This document shows positions 17,541 through 26,555 of a stretch of DNA of 64,000 nt, one piece after another (the first letter of the stretch is position 1; each line of letters starts with the position of its first letter). Source of the stretch: Massilia sp. PDC64 (GTDB taxonomy: Bacteria > Pseudomonadota > Gammaproteobacteria > Burkholderiales > Burkholderiaceae_D); NCBI RefSeq assembly GCF_900101265.1, contig NZ_FMZS01000007.1:124001-188000 (forward strand). The letters run 5' to 3'. The position numbers and the translations under genes are program-made. The notes beneath the pieces are model-generated. The model searched no databases. It saw nothing but the letters and a program-made list of their open reading frames with translations, and was not told where the DNA came from.

Positions 17541-19601
17541 TCAGACTTTCGGCGTTGCCAGCAGAGCTTTCAGGTTGGCAAGGCGTTCCTTGGGCGTCAG
17601 CACCTCGTTTTCCTTCGGCGGCGCGTCGCCCACGTCCAATGCCATTTCCTTGATGAAGCGCGATGGCTCGCAATGCACGAGCTCGCCCGCCCGCTTGCGC
17701 TTCTTGCACCACGTGACGTGCAGGCTGCGCTGGGCGCGCGTGATGCCCACGTACATCAGGCGGCGCTCTTCCTGGATGCGGGCCGCGATGCGCTCGACGG
17801 GATCGTCCGGATCGCCCTTGTGCGGCAGGATGCCTTCCTCGCAACCGACGAGGTAGACGTGCGGATACTCGAGGCCCTTGGACGCGTGCAGGGTCGACAT
17901 GCGCACGGCGTCCGGCTCTTCGTCCTGGCCCTCGAGCATGGACATCAGCGCCACCATCTGGGTCAGTTCCAGCAGGTTCTTCTCGTCGCCGTCGCGGTCG
18001 CGTCCGCCGCGGCCCCGCTCCTTCAGCCAGTTGAGGAACTCGAGCACGTTCTGCCACTTGCTTTGCGCGGCCCTGTCGTCGAAGTTCTCGTACAGGTAGT
18101 GCTCGTAATTCATCTCCTTCATCATGTCGTCGATGAGTTCGGCGGCGTTATCGCCGCTGCCGGACGGGCCGGGGCGCGTGGCGCGCGATTCCAGTTCGTT
18201 GATCCAGTGGCAGAACTCGCGCAGCGGGTACAGCTGGCGTTCCTGCAGCAGCGCCTCGATGCCGCCCTTCAGCGCCGCCTCGAACAGCGAGCAATTCCAC
18301 TGGCGCGAGAATTCGCCCAGCTTTTCCAGCGTCGTCATGCCAACCCCGCGCTTGGGCGTGGTGATGGCGCGGATGAAGGCCGGGTCGTCGTCCTGGTTCG
18401 CGATCAGGCGCAGGTAGGCGATGATGTCCTTGATCTCGGCCTTGTCGAAGAAGCTCTGGCCGCCGGAAATCGTGTACGGGATGCGCTCCTTGCGCAGCGC
18501 CTGCTCGATCACGCGGGCCTGGTGGTTGCCGCGATACAGGATCGCGAAATCCGACCATTTGTTTTTGCGCTGGAAGTGGTCGGCCGAGATCATGATCGCG
18601 ACCTGGTCCGCTTCCGTCTCGTCGTTCGGCATGCCAAGCACCTTGATGGGCTCGCCCAGGCCGTGCTCGGACCACAGCGACTTTTCGAACAGCTTCGGGT
18701 TGTTGCCGATGACGGCGTTGGCCGCCTGCAGGATGCGCGTCGTGGAGCGGTAGTTCTGCTCCAGCTTGATCACTTTCAGGTCGGGGAAGTCCGTCTGCAA
18801 CGTGCGCAGGTTTTCCACCGACGCGCCGCGCCACGCATAGATCGCCTGGTCGTCGTCGCCCACGGCCGTGAACATCGGCTTCTTGCCGAGGCCCGTCACC
18901 AGCAGTTTCACGAGTTCGTACTGGCAGGTGTTGGTGTCCTGGTACTCGTCCATCAACAGGTAGCGCAGGCGGCGCTGCCAGCGGTCGCGGATCGGCTCGT
19001 TATTGCGGAACAGTTCCACCGGCAGGCGGATCAGATCGTCGAAGTCGACGGCCTGGTAGGCCTGCAGGGTCGCGACATAGCTGCGGTAGATGCGGCCGGC
19101 CTGGGCTTCGTCCTCGTCGCGCGCGTTCCTGATCGCGTCCTCCGGGTCGACGAGGCCGTTCTTCCACAGCGAGATCGCGTTCTGGATGCGGCGGATTTCC
19201 TGCTTGTCGGTCGTGACGGCCAGGTCGGAGACGACGGTATAGCAGTCGTCGCTGTCCATGATGGAAAACTTGTCCTTCAGGCCGACGCCGGCCGCTTCCT
19301 GGCGCAGGATCTTGACGCCCAGCGAGTGGAACGTGGACACCGTCAGCTGCTTGGCCTGCTTGGGCTGCTTGAGCAGCTTGCCGATACGCTCCTGCATTTC
19401 GAGCGCGGCCTTGTTCGTGAATGTGAGCGCGGCGATCGTGCGCGGATCGTAGCCGCGGTGTTCGATCATGTAGGCGATCTTCTGCGTAATGACGCGCGTC
19501 TTGCCCGACCCGGCGCCGGCCAGCACCAGGCACGGACCGTCGAGATAGAGCACGGCTTCGCTTTGCGGACCGTTCAGGCCGAAATTCGGGGTGTTGGACA
19601 T
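17541..19601 (-). CDS. rep: UvrD/Rep-family ATP-dependent DNA helicase
   Basis: A 686-residue superfamily 1A 3'-5' helicase. The Walker A motif AGAGSGKT lies near residues 32-39, followed by FTNKAALEM (motif Ia), DEYQDTN (motif II), VGDDDQAIYAWRGA (motif III), QNYRS (motif IV), and late motifs STLHASKGLEY and VGITRAQ. Length and the DEYQDTN sequence suit Rep better than UvrD, which is usually longer. Rep restarts and clears replication forks. It begins MSNTPNFGLNGPQSEAVLY at ATG 19601 with no obvious ribosome site. It is about 100 nt from the neighbouring HTH-transglutaminase-like gene, so cotranscription is uncertain. Confidence 0.93.
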   Translation of the reverse strand: MSNTPNFGLNGPQSEAVLYLDGPCLVLAGAGSGKTRVITQKIAYMIEHRGYDPRTIAALTFTNKAALEMQERIGKLLKQPKQAKQLTVSTFHSLGVKILRQEAAGVGLKDKFSIMDSDDCYTVVSDLAVTTDKQEIRRIQNAISLWKNGLVDPEDAIRNARDEDEAQAGRIYRSYVATLQAYQAVDFDDLIRLPVELFRNNEPIRDRWQRRLRYLLMDEYQDTNTCQYELVKLLVTGLGKKPMFTAVGDDDQAIYAWRGASVENLRTLQTDFPDLKVIKLEQNYRSTTRILQAANAVIGNNPKLFEKSLWSEHGLGEPIKVLGMPNDETEADQVAIMISADHFQRKNKWSDFAILYRGNHQARVIEQALRKERIPYTISGGQSFFDKAEIKDIIAYLRLIANQDDDPAFIRAITTPKRGVGMTTLEKLGEFSRQWNCSLFEAALKGGIEALLQERQLYPLREFCHWINELESRATRPGPSGSGDNAAELIDDMMKEMNYEHYLYENFDDRAAQSKWQNVLEFLNWLKERGRGGRDRDGDEKNLLELTQMVALMSMLEGQDEEPDAVRMSTLHASKGLEYPHVYLVGCEEGILPHKGDPDDPVERIAARIQEERRLMYVGITRAQRSLHVTWCKKRKRAGELVHCEPSRFIKEMALDVGDAPPKENEVLTPKERLANLKALLATPKV

Positions 19602-19703
19602 GGGAAATATTGGTGAGGACAGTCCAACATTGTAGCGAAGCTCGTCCGTGCGCTGTAGCCGGCCGGCACAAATGTGTGCGGCCGTGTTGCGCGGGAGGCT
19701 TGC

Positions 19704-20585
19704 TCAGCGGTAGCGGGCGACGTATTGCGCGGCCAGCTCGTCGATGTGCGGCGCGTAGCGGGCCAGTTCGGCCTCGGTATCCGGCGATTGCCAGTCGTCC
19801 TTCCAGGTCATGGTGACGCCGTCGGGCAGGACCAGGCGGGCGAACGCGTCGCCGTCGCGCTGGTAGTCGGCGATCGTGCCCCAGTAAAAATCGCGCCGGT
19901 ACCACTTGCGCGCGCTCCCGAGGCCGAAATCCAGCACGAGCGCGTCGTCGATCACGCAGACGGCATGGCCGTCGATCTGGCCCGGCTTTGCGAGTCCCTT
20001 TCCGCCCAGCGTGAAGACCTTGCCCTGGTTTTCCACCGCGACCTGGCCCGATACGATGCGGGCCTGGTGGCCATGCAGCTCCGCCAGGCGCCGCACCAGC
20101 GAGGCGACGAGGAAGCACGTGCTGCCGAAATTGTGCAGGTACAGCCAGCCGAGGTCATACATCCGGTCGTACAGCAGGCGCCCGAAATCGGCGAGCTCCG
20201 GGTGGTTGGAACGGACCAGCAGCTGTTGGCCGCGCAATTCGCCGCGCACGATGAAGACGGTGTCGAAGACGCGGCCATAGCGGTCCAGCAGGGCCAGGAA
20301 GCGCTCCGTCGCCTCGACCGTGAGACCGTCGCCGGCATCGCTCGCCAGCACCAGCAGGCCGTGCTCTTCGAAACGGCGCAGCTGGGCGGCGATCGCCTCG
20401 GCGGAATACGGCAGGCCTTGCGCGAGCGCGGACAATTTCAGGCGCTGGTCGGCGACGACGTCGTTGCCGAGTTTGAGGAACAGGTCGTAACCGAGCATCG
20501 TGTCGGTACAGGGAACGTTTTCGACAAGCCAGTTACGGACGAGGGCAACGCTCCGGATGATGGGTGGGACGCGATGCAGCGACAT
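19704..20585 (-). CDS. Winged-helix protein with a transglutaminase-like C-terminal domain
   Basis: The 293-residue product has an N-terminal segment resembling a winged helix (about residues 25-90, with LALAQGLPYSAEAIAAQL-type helices and FEEHGLLVL). It is followed by a C-terminal domain with a possible Cys-His-Asp triad: Cys in FGSTCFLVASL (about 155), His in QIDGHAVCVIDD (about 203), and Asp in LVLDFGLG (about 213). This order and spacing match transglutaminase or papain-like folds. No signal peptide is seen, so it should be cytoplasmic. I do not know a characterised homologue; peptidase, amidase or a degenerate ligand-sensing domain are all possible. No ribosome site is obvious at ATG 20585. 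Confidence 0.65.
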   Translation of the reverse strand: MSLHRVPPIIRSVALVRNWLVENVPCTDTMLGYDLFLKLGNDVVADQRLKLSALAQGLPYSAEAIAAQLRRFEEHGLLVLASDAGDGLTVEATERFLALLDRYGRVFDTVFIVRGELRGQQLLVRSNHPELADFGRLLYDRMYDLGWLYLHNFGSTCFLVASLVRRLAELHGHQARIVSGQVAVENQGKVFTLGGKGLAKPGQIDGHAVCVIDDALVLDFGLGSARKWYRRDFYWGTIADYQRDGDAFARLVLPDGVTMTWKDDWQSPDTEAELARYAPHIDELAAQYVARYR

Positions 20586-20764
20586 TTGTAAATACTCAGC
20601 AATATGAATGACACAATTAAGCAGAGTGTGCCGTAATTGTCGCGATTCGTCGCGAGTTTTAACGCGCCTTTACAAATACATGGCGCGAGGTGTCGCGGTT
20701 CGGACACGGTATGCGTTACCATCGCCGTATGAGCGCCCTGCGCTGCCTGCACGAGATAGTCAAC

Positions 20765-21250
20765 ATGAAATTTGAACACCTGATCGAGATTAACGACCCG
20801 CTGAATCCTCTGGCGGACACCATGACACGCGAACAGCTGTGGCGCGGCCTCGTGCTGCGCGCGGAGGATCCGAAGATGTTCGTGCCCCACCTGGACGAGT
20901 GCACGATCAGCGACCGCGAAAGCGGCAGCTTCATGCGCCGTCTGCGCTATGGCGACCTCGTCATCGACGACAAGGTGGTCCTGCACCCGCTGCACGAAGT
21001 CCGCTACGAAGTGCCGGCGCAGGGCGACATCGCCCAGTCGCTGCTGACCATGACCATCGAGGCGCCGTCCGAGGGCGTGCTGTGGGTGCGTTTCCTGTAC
21101 GACGACGGCAACGCGTCCGCGACCGACGAGATGGGCCGCATGTACGAGGACTTCAAGAAGTCGGCATACCAGGAAGCCGACATCGACACGATCAAGATCG
21201 TGCGGCAGCTGGCGTCCGAAGGGAAGCTGGACGCTTCGCTGCTCAATTAA
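20765..21250 (+). CDS. DUF1857/AtaL-like SRPBCC domain protein
   Basis: A 161-residue cytoplasmic protein of the SRPBCC (START-like) hydrophobic-ligand fold, in the DUF1857/AtaL-like subgroup: MKFEHLIEINDPLNPLAD, LTREQLW-type TMTREQLWRGLVLRAEDP, and a C-terminal helix EDFKKSAYQEADIDTIKIVRQ. ATG 20765 was chosen as family proteins begin with this MKFEH segment. Members are described beside polyketide or lipid genes, but no such context exists here. It is divergent from the HTH-transglutaminase gene, and an inverted repeat ACAATTA/TAATTGT (20613-20640) lies in the shared gap. Confidence 0.8.
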   Translation: MKFEHLIEINDPLNPLADTMTREQLWRGLVLRAEDPKMFVPHLDECTISDRESGSFMRRLRYGDLVIDDKVVLHPLHEVRYEVPAQGDIAQSLLTMTIEAPSEGVLWVRFLYDDGNASATDEMGRMYEDFKKSAYQEADIDTIKIVRQLASEGKLDASLLN

Positions 21251-22687
21251 TCACGTTCCCGGCTCGACCGAGTCGGGATCGATGTCGCTTTCGCCCTTCG
21301 CGAGATTGGCGGCGAGATCGCGCAGCGCCGTGCGCACGCCCTCCTCGACCACGGGGTGATAGAACGGCATCTCCAGCATCTGGTCGACCGTCAGGCGCGA
21401 CTGCACGGCCCAGCTGAGCAGGTGGCCGATGTGTTCGCCGCGCGGCGCGATCATCTCGGCGCCGAGAAAACGTCCCGTGCGGTATTCGCCGTACACGCGC
21501 AGCATGCCCTTGTTCTGCAACATGACGCGGCTGCGGCCCTGGTTCTCGAACGACACCTGCCCCACCGCGAATTTCGACTTGCCCGGCGCGCACAGGGCCT
21601 TGTAGCTGGCACCCAGCGTGACGATGTTCGGCTCCGTGAACGCGGCCGTCAGCGGCGCGCGGCGCAGGCCGGGGCGGATGTCCGGGAAGCGGCCGGCATT
21701 GTCGCCCGCGATCTTGCCATGGTCCGCCGCTTCCGGCAGCACCGGGCGTTCCTGGTTGGCGTCGCCGGCGATGAAGATGTGGCTGTTCCCGCACTGCATG
21801 GTGCGCGGGTCGAACAACGGAACACCGCTGTCGTCCAGCGCGATGCCCGCGTTTTCCAGGCCCAGGTCGTGCACGTTCGGCGTACGGCCCGCGGCCTGCA
21901 GCACGTATTGAAAGCGTTCCGTGATGGCTTCGTCGTGGCGGCCCGTCGTCAGCACGACGTCGTCGCCGTCCTGTTCCGCTTTCAGGATGCGCGACTGGAA
22001 GTGGATGTCGAGTTCCTCGCACAGCACGCGCGACGCCGTCTTGAGCACGACGGGATCGGACAGCTGCGCCACGCTGCCGCCGCGTGCATACACGCGCGTG
22101 CGCACGCCCAGGCGAGAAAGGGCCTGGCCGATTTCCAGGCCGATGACGCCTGTGCCGATCACGGCCACGGAGCGCGGCAGGTCGTTCCAGTAAAACACGT
22201 CGTCGCTCGTGATCACGCCGGGGCCCACGTTGTCCAGGGTCGGCAGGCGCGTGGGGCTGGAGCCGGTGGCGATGACGATGCGGCGCGCCACGATCTCCGT
22301 GTGGTCGTCCACCTGCAGCGTATGCGGATCGACGAAGCGGGCGTGACCGCGCACCTTGTCCTCATCCGGCATCGCGTCGACGCCTTCGAGCACGAAGCCG
22401 ACGAAGCGGTCGCGCTCGCGCCGCACGCGCTCCATCACGGCTACGCCGTCGATGCGGGTGCTCCCGGGATGAACGCCAAATTCGGGCGCGAGAGTCAGCA
22501 TGTGGGCGGCCTCGGCGGCCGCGATCAGGAGTTTGCTGGGCATGCAGCCCACGCGCGCGCAGGTGGTGCCGTACACGCCGCGCTCGATCAGCACCGTCCG
22601 CGCACCCTGCGCCTTCGCGGCGCGGTAGGCGACGAGGCCGGCGGTACCGGCGCCGATCACCGCAACATCGACCATCAGTTTTTTCAT
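21251..22687 (-). CDS. lpdA: Dihydrolipoyl dehydrogenase-family flavoprotein
   Basis: A 478-residue pyridine-nucleotide disulfide oxidoreductase. The FAD-binding GAGTAG lies at residues 12-17, the redox disulfide is CARVGC (Cys43, Cys48), an NAD-binding GTGVIGLEIG sits mid-protein and the dimer-interface His is in FYHPVVEEG. In its usual role the enzyme reoxidises dihydrolipoamide in 2-oxoacid dehydrogenase complexes. No E1/E2 genes or lipoyl domain accompany it, so it may be a stand-alone paralogue with another electron partner. It starts MKKLMVDVAV at ATG 22687, 70 nt after the priA stop, and its stop abuts the convergent DUF1857 gene with no spacer. Confidence 0.9.
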   Translation of the reverse strand: MKKLMVDVAVIGAGTAGLVAYRAAKAQGARTVLIERGVYGTTCARVGCMPSKLLIAAAEAAHMLTLAPEFGVHPGSTRIDGVAVMERVRRERDRFVGFVLEGVDAMPDEDKVRGHARFVDPHTLQVDDHTEIVARRIVIATGSSPTRLPTLDNVGPGVITSDDVFYWNDLPRSVAVIGTGVIGLEIGQALSRLGVRTRVYARGGSVAQLSDPVVLKTASRVLCEELDIHFQSRILKAEQDGDDVVLTTGRHDEAITERFQYVLQAAGRTPNVHDLGLENAGIALDDSGVPLFDPRTMQCGNSHIFIAGDANQERPVLPEAADHGKIAGDNAGRFPDIRPGLRRAPLTAAFTEPNIVTLGASYKALCAPGKSKFAVGQVSFENQGRSRVMLQNKGMLRVYGEYRTGRFLGAEMIAPRGEHIGHLLSWAVQSRLTVDQMLEMPFYHPVVEEGVRTALRDLAANLAKGESDIDPDSVEPGT

Positions 22688-22757
22688 CTCACCTCCGGAA
22701 GTTCACGAGCGTGACGATACGCTTTTTTGAAGAACTCGGCTTGGATGTGAGAAATTT

Positions 22758-24764
22758 TCAAATATCGAGGGGATCCACCTCGAGCGACCACCGCACCCGC
22801 GTCTTCATCGCCCTGAGCACATCGACCCATTCGGTGAGGAAGGCCTGCAGCGCCGGCCGCGAATTCGATTCGACGAGCAGCTGCGCCCGGTCCACGTTGT
22901 GCACGCGGGTCATCGTCATCGGGATCGGCTCGTTGATGACGACCGTGTCCGACGGCACCGCATCGCGCGCCGCCTCGAGGAATTCGATCGCCGTCGCCAG
23001 CTCGGGCGCCTCGGCGCGCAGCAGCGCCTGGTACATGTACGGCGGCAGCGCGGCCTGGTGGCGTTCTTCCAGCAGGCTGCCGGCAAAGCGGTCGTAGTCG
23101 TGCCGCATGACGGCGCCGTACAGCGGATGCTGGCAGTAGCGCGACTGGATCAGCACCTCCGATTCCAGGCCCGCTCGGCCGGCGCGGCCCGCCACCTGCA
23201 TCAGCTGGGCAAACAAGCGCTCGCTGGCGCGGTAATCCTGCGAGAACAAGGCGGTATCGGGATTCAGCACCCCGACGAGCGTCAGCTTTTTGAAATCGTG
23301 GCCCTTGGCGACCATCTGCGTGCCGATCAGGATGTCCACGTCGCCCCGATGCACTGTGTCGAACGCCTCTTGCGCGCTGCCCTTGCGGCGCGTGGAATCG
23401 GCGTCGATGCGCAGGATGCGCGCCTGCGGGAACAGCGATTGCAAACCTTCCTCGATGCGCTGCGTGCCGCGGCCCAGCGGCTGCAGGTCGATGTTGCCGC
23501 ACGTCGGGCAGGCATGCGGGATGCGCAGCTCGAGCGAGCAGTGGTGGCAGCGGAGGCGACGCTCCGGGCGGTGCAGGACCATGAACGCGGTGCAGCGCGT
23601 GCAGTTGCTGATCCAGCCGCACGCCTCGCAGCACAGCACGGGCGCATAGCCGCGCCGGTTCAGGAACAGCAGCGACTGTTCTCCCCGCTCCATGCGCAGG
23701 CGCAGCGCCTGCATCAGGGTCGACGTGAGGCCTTCCTTCGGCTTGTCGCGCTCCATGTCGATGAGCTTCACGCGCGGCAGCACGGCATCGCGCACGGCGC
23801 GCTCGCGCAGTTCCAGCTTGCGGTAGCGGCCCGTCTGCGCGTGGTGCCAGCTTTCCAGCGACGGCGTCGCGGAGCCCAGCACGATGGGGATGCCCAGCTG
23901 GCGCGCACGCCATACCGCCAGGTCGCGCGCGGAATAGCGCAGGCCTTCCTGCTGCTTGTACGACGGGTCGTGTTCCTCGTCGATGACGATCATTTTCAGG
24001 TTCGGCAGCGAGGCGAGGATCGCGAGACGCGTGCCCAGCACGATGCGCGCGCGGCCCGTGTGCGCGGCCAGCCAGTGCAGCATGCGCTCGCCTTCGGACA
24101 GGCTGCTGTGCAGCGTGGCCAGCATCACGCCCGGGAAGCGTGCGCGGATGTTCGCTTCCAGCTGCGGCGTCAGGTTGATCTCGGGGACCAGGATCAGGAT
24201 CTGCGCATCGGCGTCGCGTTGCAGGACCTGGGCACAGGCCTGCAGGTAGACCTCGGTCTTGCCGCTGCCCGTGACGCCGTACAGCAGCAGCGGACTGAAT
24301 CCCTGCGCGCCGCCGATGGCGTCCGCCGCCTGCTGCTGGGCCGCGTTCAATACCGGCATGTCGGCAGGGGTCGGATCGTGCGCGTCCGGCAGCTTGGCCA
24401 GTTTTTTCAGCGCGCGGTCCAGCGCCACCGTCGTCGACAGCCGCAAATTCTTCGGCAGGCCCGGCATCGCCACCTCGCCCAGCGGCCGGTGGTAATAGGC
24501 GGCGGCGAAGCGCGCCAGCGCGATCCACCGCGCCGGCAGGGGCGCCAGCTGGCTGCGCACGGCGAGTGCATCCTTCAGCTTGTCGGCCGGGACGTCCGTC
24601 TCGTGCTTGACGGCGACGATCAACCCGACCGCCTCGCGCCGTCCGAAGTTCACGAGCGCCAGTTGCCCGACTTCCGGCTCGCTGCCGGGCTCGCATGCCC
24701 AGCGGTAGTCGAACAGGCTGTCGAGCGGCGTGTCGAGCGCGATTTGCAGGATGCAGTGGGACAA
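22758..24764 (-). CDS. priA: Primosomal protein N' (replication restart helicase PriA)
   Basis: The 668-residue protein restarts stalled or collapsed replication forks and loads the replicative helicase. It has the N-terminal 3'-DNA-binding domain, Walker A GVTGSGKT (about residues 163-170), DEEH box (about 260), a zinc-binding cysteine array (about 375-430, with CCEACGWISNCTRC and CPTCG), and C-terminal helicase motifs including LIGTQMVAKGHDF. The start is TTG 24764 (SHCILQIALDTPLDSLFDY matches PriA N-termini), with AAGG about 8 nt upstream. Three DnaA-box-like TGTGGAAAA sites lie 22-52 nt upstream, so DnaA may influence its transcription. Confidence 0.96.
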   Translation of the reverse strand: MSHCILQIALDTPLDSLFDYRWACEPGSEPEVGQLALVNFGRREAVGLIVAVKHETDVPADKLKDALAVRSQLAPLPARWIALARFAAAYYHRPLGEVAMPGLPKNLRLSTTVALDRALKKLAKLPDAHDPTPADMPVLNAAQQQAADAIGGAQGFSPLLLYGVTGSGKTEVYLQACAQVLQRDADAQILILVPEINLTPQLEANIRARFPGVMLATLHSSLSEGERMLHWLAAHTGRARIVLGTRLAILASLPNLKMIVIDEEHDPSYKQQEGLRYSARDLAVWRARQLGIPIVLGSATPSLESWHHAQTGRYRKLELRERAVRDAVLPRVKLIDMERDKPKEGLTSTLMQALRLRMERGEQSLLFLNRRGYAPVLCCEACGWISNCTRCTAFMVLHRPERRLRCHHCSLELRIPHACPTCGNIDLQPLGRGTQRIEEGLQSLFPQARILRIDADSTRRKGSAQEAFDTVHRGDVDILIGTQMVAKGHDFKKLTLVGVLNPDTALFSQDYRASERLFAQLMQVAGRAGRAGLESEVLIQSRYCQHPLYGAVMRHDYDRFAGSLLEERHQAALPPYMYQALLRAEAPELATAIEFLEAARDAVPSDTVVINEPIPMTMTRVHNVDRAQLLVESNSRPALQAFLTEWVDVLRAMKTRVRWSLEVDPLDI

Positions 24765-24785
24765 TCCGGTACCTTGTCGAGAAGC

Positions 24786-25272
24786 TGTGGAAAACTGTGG
24801 AAAACTTTGTGGAAAATGGAAAAGTTGACCGTGGAGAAGGTTTACGCTAGATCAAAACGTTAGGAAATTCTCTATGTACAGCCTAGAATTTATCCAGTAA
24901 ATTCAATGACTTAAGTTTTTCAACTTTGAGCCCGTGAAATATCCCATCGCTTGAACGCTTCTGTGCATAACTGTGCCTTTCCGGGTGTAAAACTTGTGCG
25001 CAGTGCAGCATAATCTTGATACAACACTTGAAGAAAATCCGTAAACCACGGTAAACCAAGCACTTTTCCGGATTATTCACAGAATCTGTGCATAACTTTG
25101 TGAACAATGGGCTGACAGCTTCGGTGGATAACTGGTCACCCTGCCGGGATCGCCTCGCCGGGCTCCTCTGACCCCGACAGTAAATCCCATAAAATCAATC
25201 ACTTACCATATGCGGGCGGGCACTGTACATTTCTACAGTTCCTGCAGGTAGCGTCCGATTTTTTGTGAATAA
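24786..25272. promoter_or_regulatory. Cluster of DnaA boxes in the priA-hemE gap (possible oriC or DnaA-control locus)
   Basis: The gap from 24765 to 25328 holds no credible gene. Seven 9-mers fit the DnaA box consensus TTWTNCACA: TTTTCCACA at 24786-24794, 24796-24804 and 24808-24816, TTATGCACA at 24962-24970 and 25087-25095, and TTATTCACA at 25264-25272, all on the minus strand, plus TTATTCACA at 25073-25081 on the plus strand. One-mismatch sites lie at 25099-25107 and 25123-25131. Between the box groups 24861-24960 is only 36% GC, against well over 60% in neighbouring genes, resembling a DNA-unwinding element. No dnaA or dnaN is nearby, so origin function is a hypothesis; a datA/DARS-like DnaA-binding locus is the alternative. 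Confidence 0.7.
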
Positions 25273-25328
25273 GTGTGATTGCCTGCGCACCGTGCTGCTG
25301 AAAACACAGCACGGCTGCTGTGGATACA

Positions 25329-26411
25329 TCAGGCGGTGCGCTGGCGGCGGCTGAAGTCGTGGACCGCGTCGACCATCGCCGTCACGGATTCCGGCGGCGT
25401 GAATTGCGAGATGCCGTGGCCCAGGTTGAACACGTGGCCGTGGCCTGCGGACGGCGTGCCATAGCTGGCCAGCGCCTTTTCCACCTCGGTGCGAATCTGG
25501 TCCGGACCGGCGAACAGGATGGCCGGATCGAGGTTGCCCTGCAGGGCGACGCGGTCGCCCACCTGCGCGCGGGCACGGCCCAGGTTGACGGTCCAGTCCA
25601 GGCCCAGCGCGTCCGCGCCGATATCGGCCATGGCGTCCAGCCACAGGCCGCCGCCCTTCGTGAACACGATGGAAGGGATGCGCACGCCGTCCTTCTCGCG
25701 CTGCAGCTTCGCGACGACCTTCTCCATGTACGCGAGCGAGAACTGTTGATAAGCGCCGTCCGCCAGCGCGCCGCCCCACGAATCGAAGATCATGACGGCC
25801 TGCGCGCCCGCGTCGATCTGGGCGTTCAGGTATTGCGCGACGGCTTCCGCGTTGATTTCCAGGATGCGGTGCATCAGGTCCGGACGCGAGTACAGCATCT
25901 TTTTGATGGTGTGGAATTCGCGCGAGCCGCCGCCTTCGACCATGTAGCACGCCAGCGTCCACGGGCTGCCGGAAAAGCCGATCAGCGGCACGCGGCCGTT
26001 CAGCGCCGTGCGGATCGACGTCACGGCATCGAAGACGTACTGCAGGGATGCCATGTCGGGCACGCGCAGGGCGGCGACGTCCGCTTCCGTGCGCACGGTG
26101 CGCTCGAATTTCGGGCCCTCGCCGTCCTCGAAATACAGGCCCAGGCCCATCGCGTCCGGCACGGTCAGGATGTCCGAGAACAGGATCGACGCGTCCAGCG
26201 GATAGCGGTCGATCGGCTGCAGGGTGACTTCGGTGGCGAAGTCCGGATTCTTGGCCAGGCCCATGAACGAGCCGGCCTTCGCGCGCGTGGCGCGGTATTC
26301 CGGCAGGTAGCGCCCCGCCTGGCGCATCAGCCACACCGGCGTGTAGTCCGTCGGCTGGCGCAGCAGCGCACGCAGGAAGGTGTCGTTCTGGAGCGGGGCA
26401 AATTGTGGCAT
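25329..26411 (-). CDS. hemE: Uroporphyrinogen decarboxylase
   Basis: The 360-residue enzyme decarboxylates the four acetate side chains of uroporphyrinogen III to give coproporphyrinogen III in haem synthesis. The family signature VWLMRQAGRYLPEYR lies near residue 30, with SGSPWTLACYM and IIFDSWGGAL-type MIFDSWGG later and the C-terminal GHGHVFNLGHGI. ATG 26411 (MPQFAPLQNDTF) was chosen over the upstream in-frame ATG 26486 because family proteins begin here. It is divergent from the S9 peptidase gene, and a GATAAT -10-like hexamer lies at 26456-26451. Its 3' end faces the DnaA-box region. Confidence 0.96.
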   Translation of the reverse strand: MPQFAPLQNDTFLRALLRQPTDYTPVWLMRQAGRYLPEYRATRAKAGSFMGLAKNPDFATEVTLQPIDRYPLDASILFSDILTVPDAMGLGLYFEDGEGPKFERTVRTEADVAALRVPDMASLQYVFDAVTSIRTALNGRVPLIGFSGSPWTLACYMVEGGGSREFHTIKKMLYSRPDLMHRILEINAEAVAQYLNAQIDAGAQAVMIFDSWGGALADGAYQQFSLAYMEKVVAKLQREKDGVRIPSIVFTKGGGLWLDAMADIGADALGLDWTVNLGRARAQVGDRVALQGNLDPAILFAGPDQIRTEVEKALASYGTPSAGHGHVFNLGHGISQFTPPESVTAMVDAVHDFSRRQRTA

Positions 26412-26555
26412 GGCTGACAATCCGTTCGCGGGTTGGATGGGCAAACCTCTATTATCGCATCCCTCGGCCCCTTGCACCGCATCCACGTGGACATCCCCCC
26501 GCGCGGCAGAGACTTATAATGCCTGTCTTCCCGCTGCCCGTCTCCAGAACCGACC

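Noticed and set aside
24883..25107. 74-codon minus-strand ORF in the priA-hemE gap
   Set aside because: It overlaps the DnaA boxes, lacks a ribosome site and has no protein-like features; the gap is better read as regulatory.
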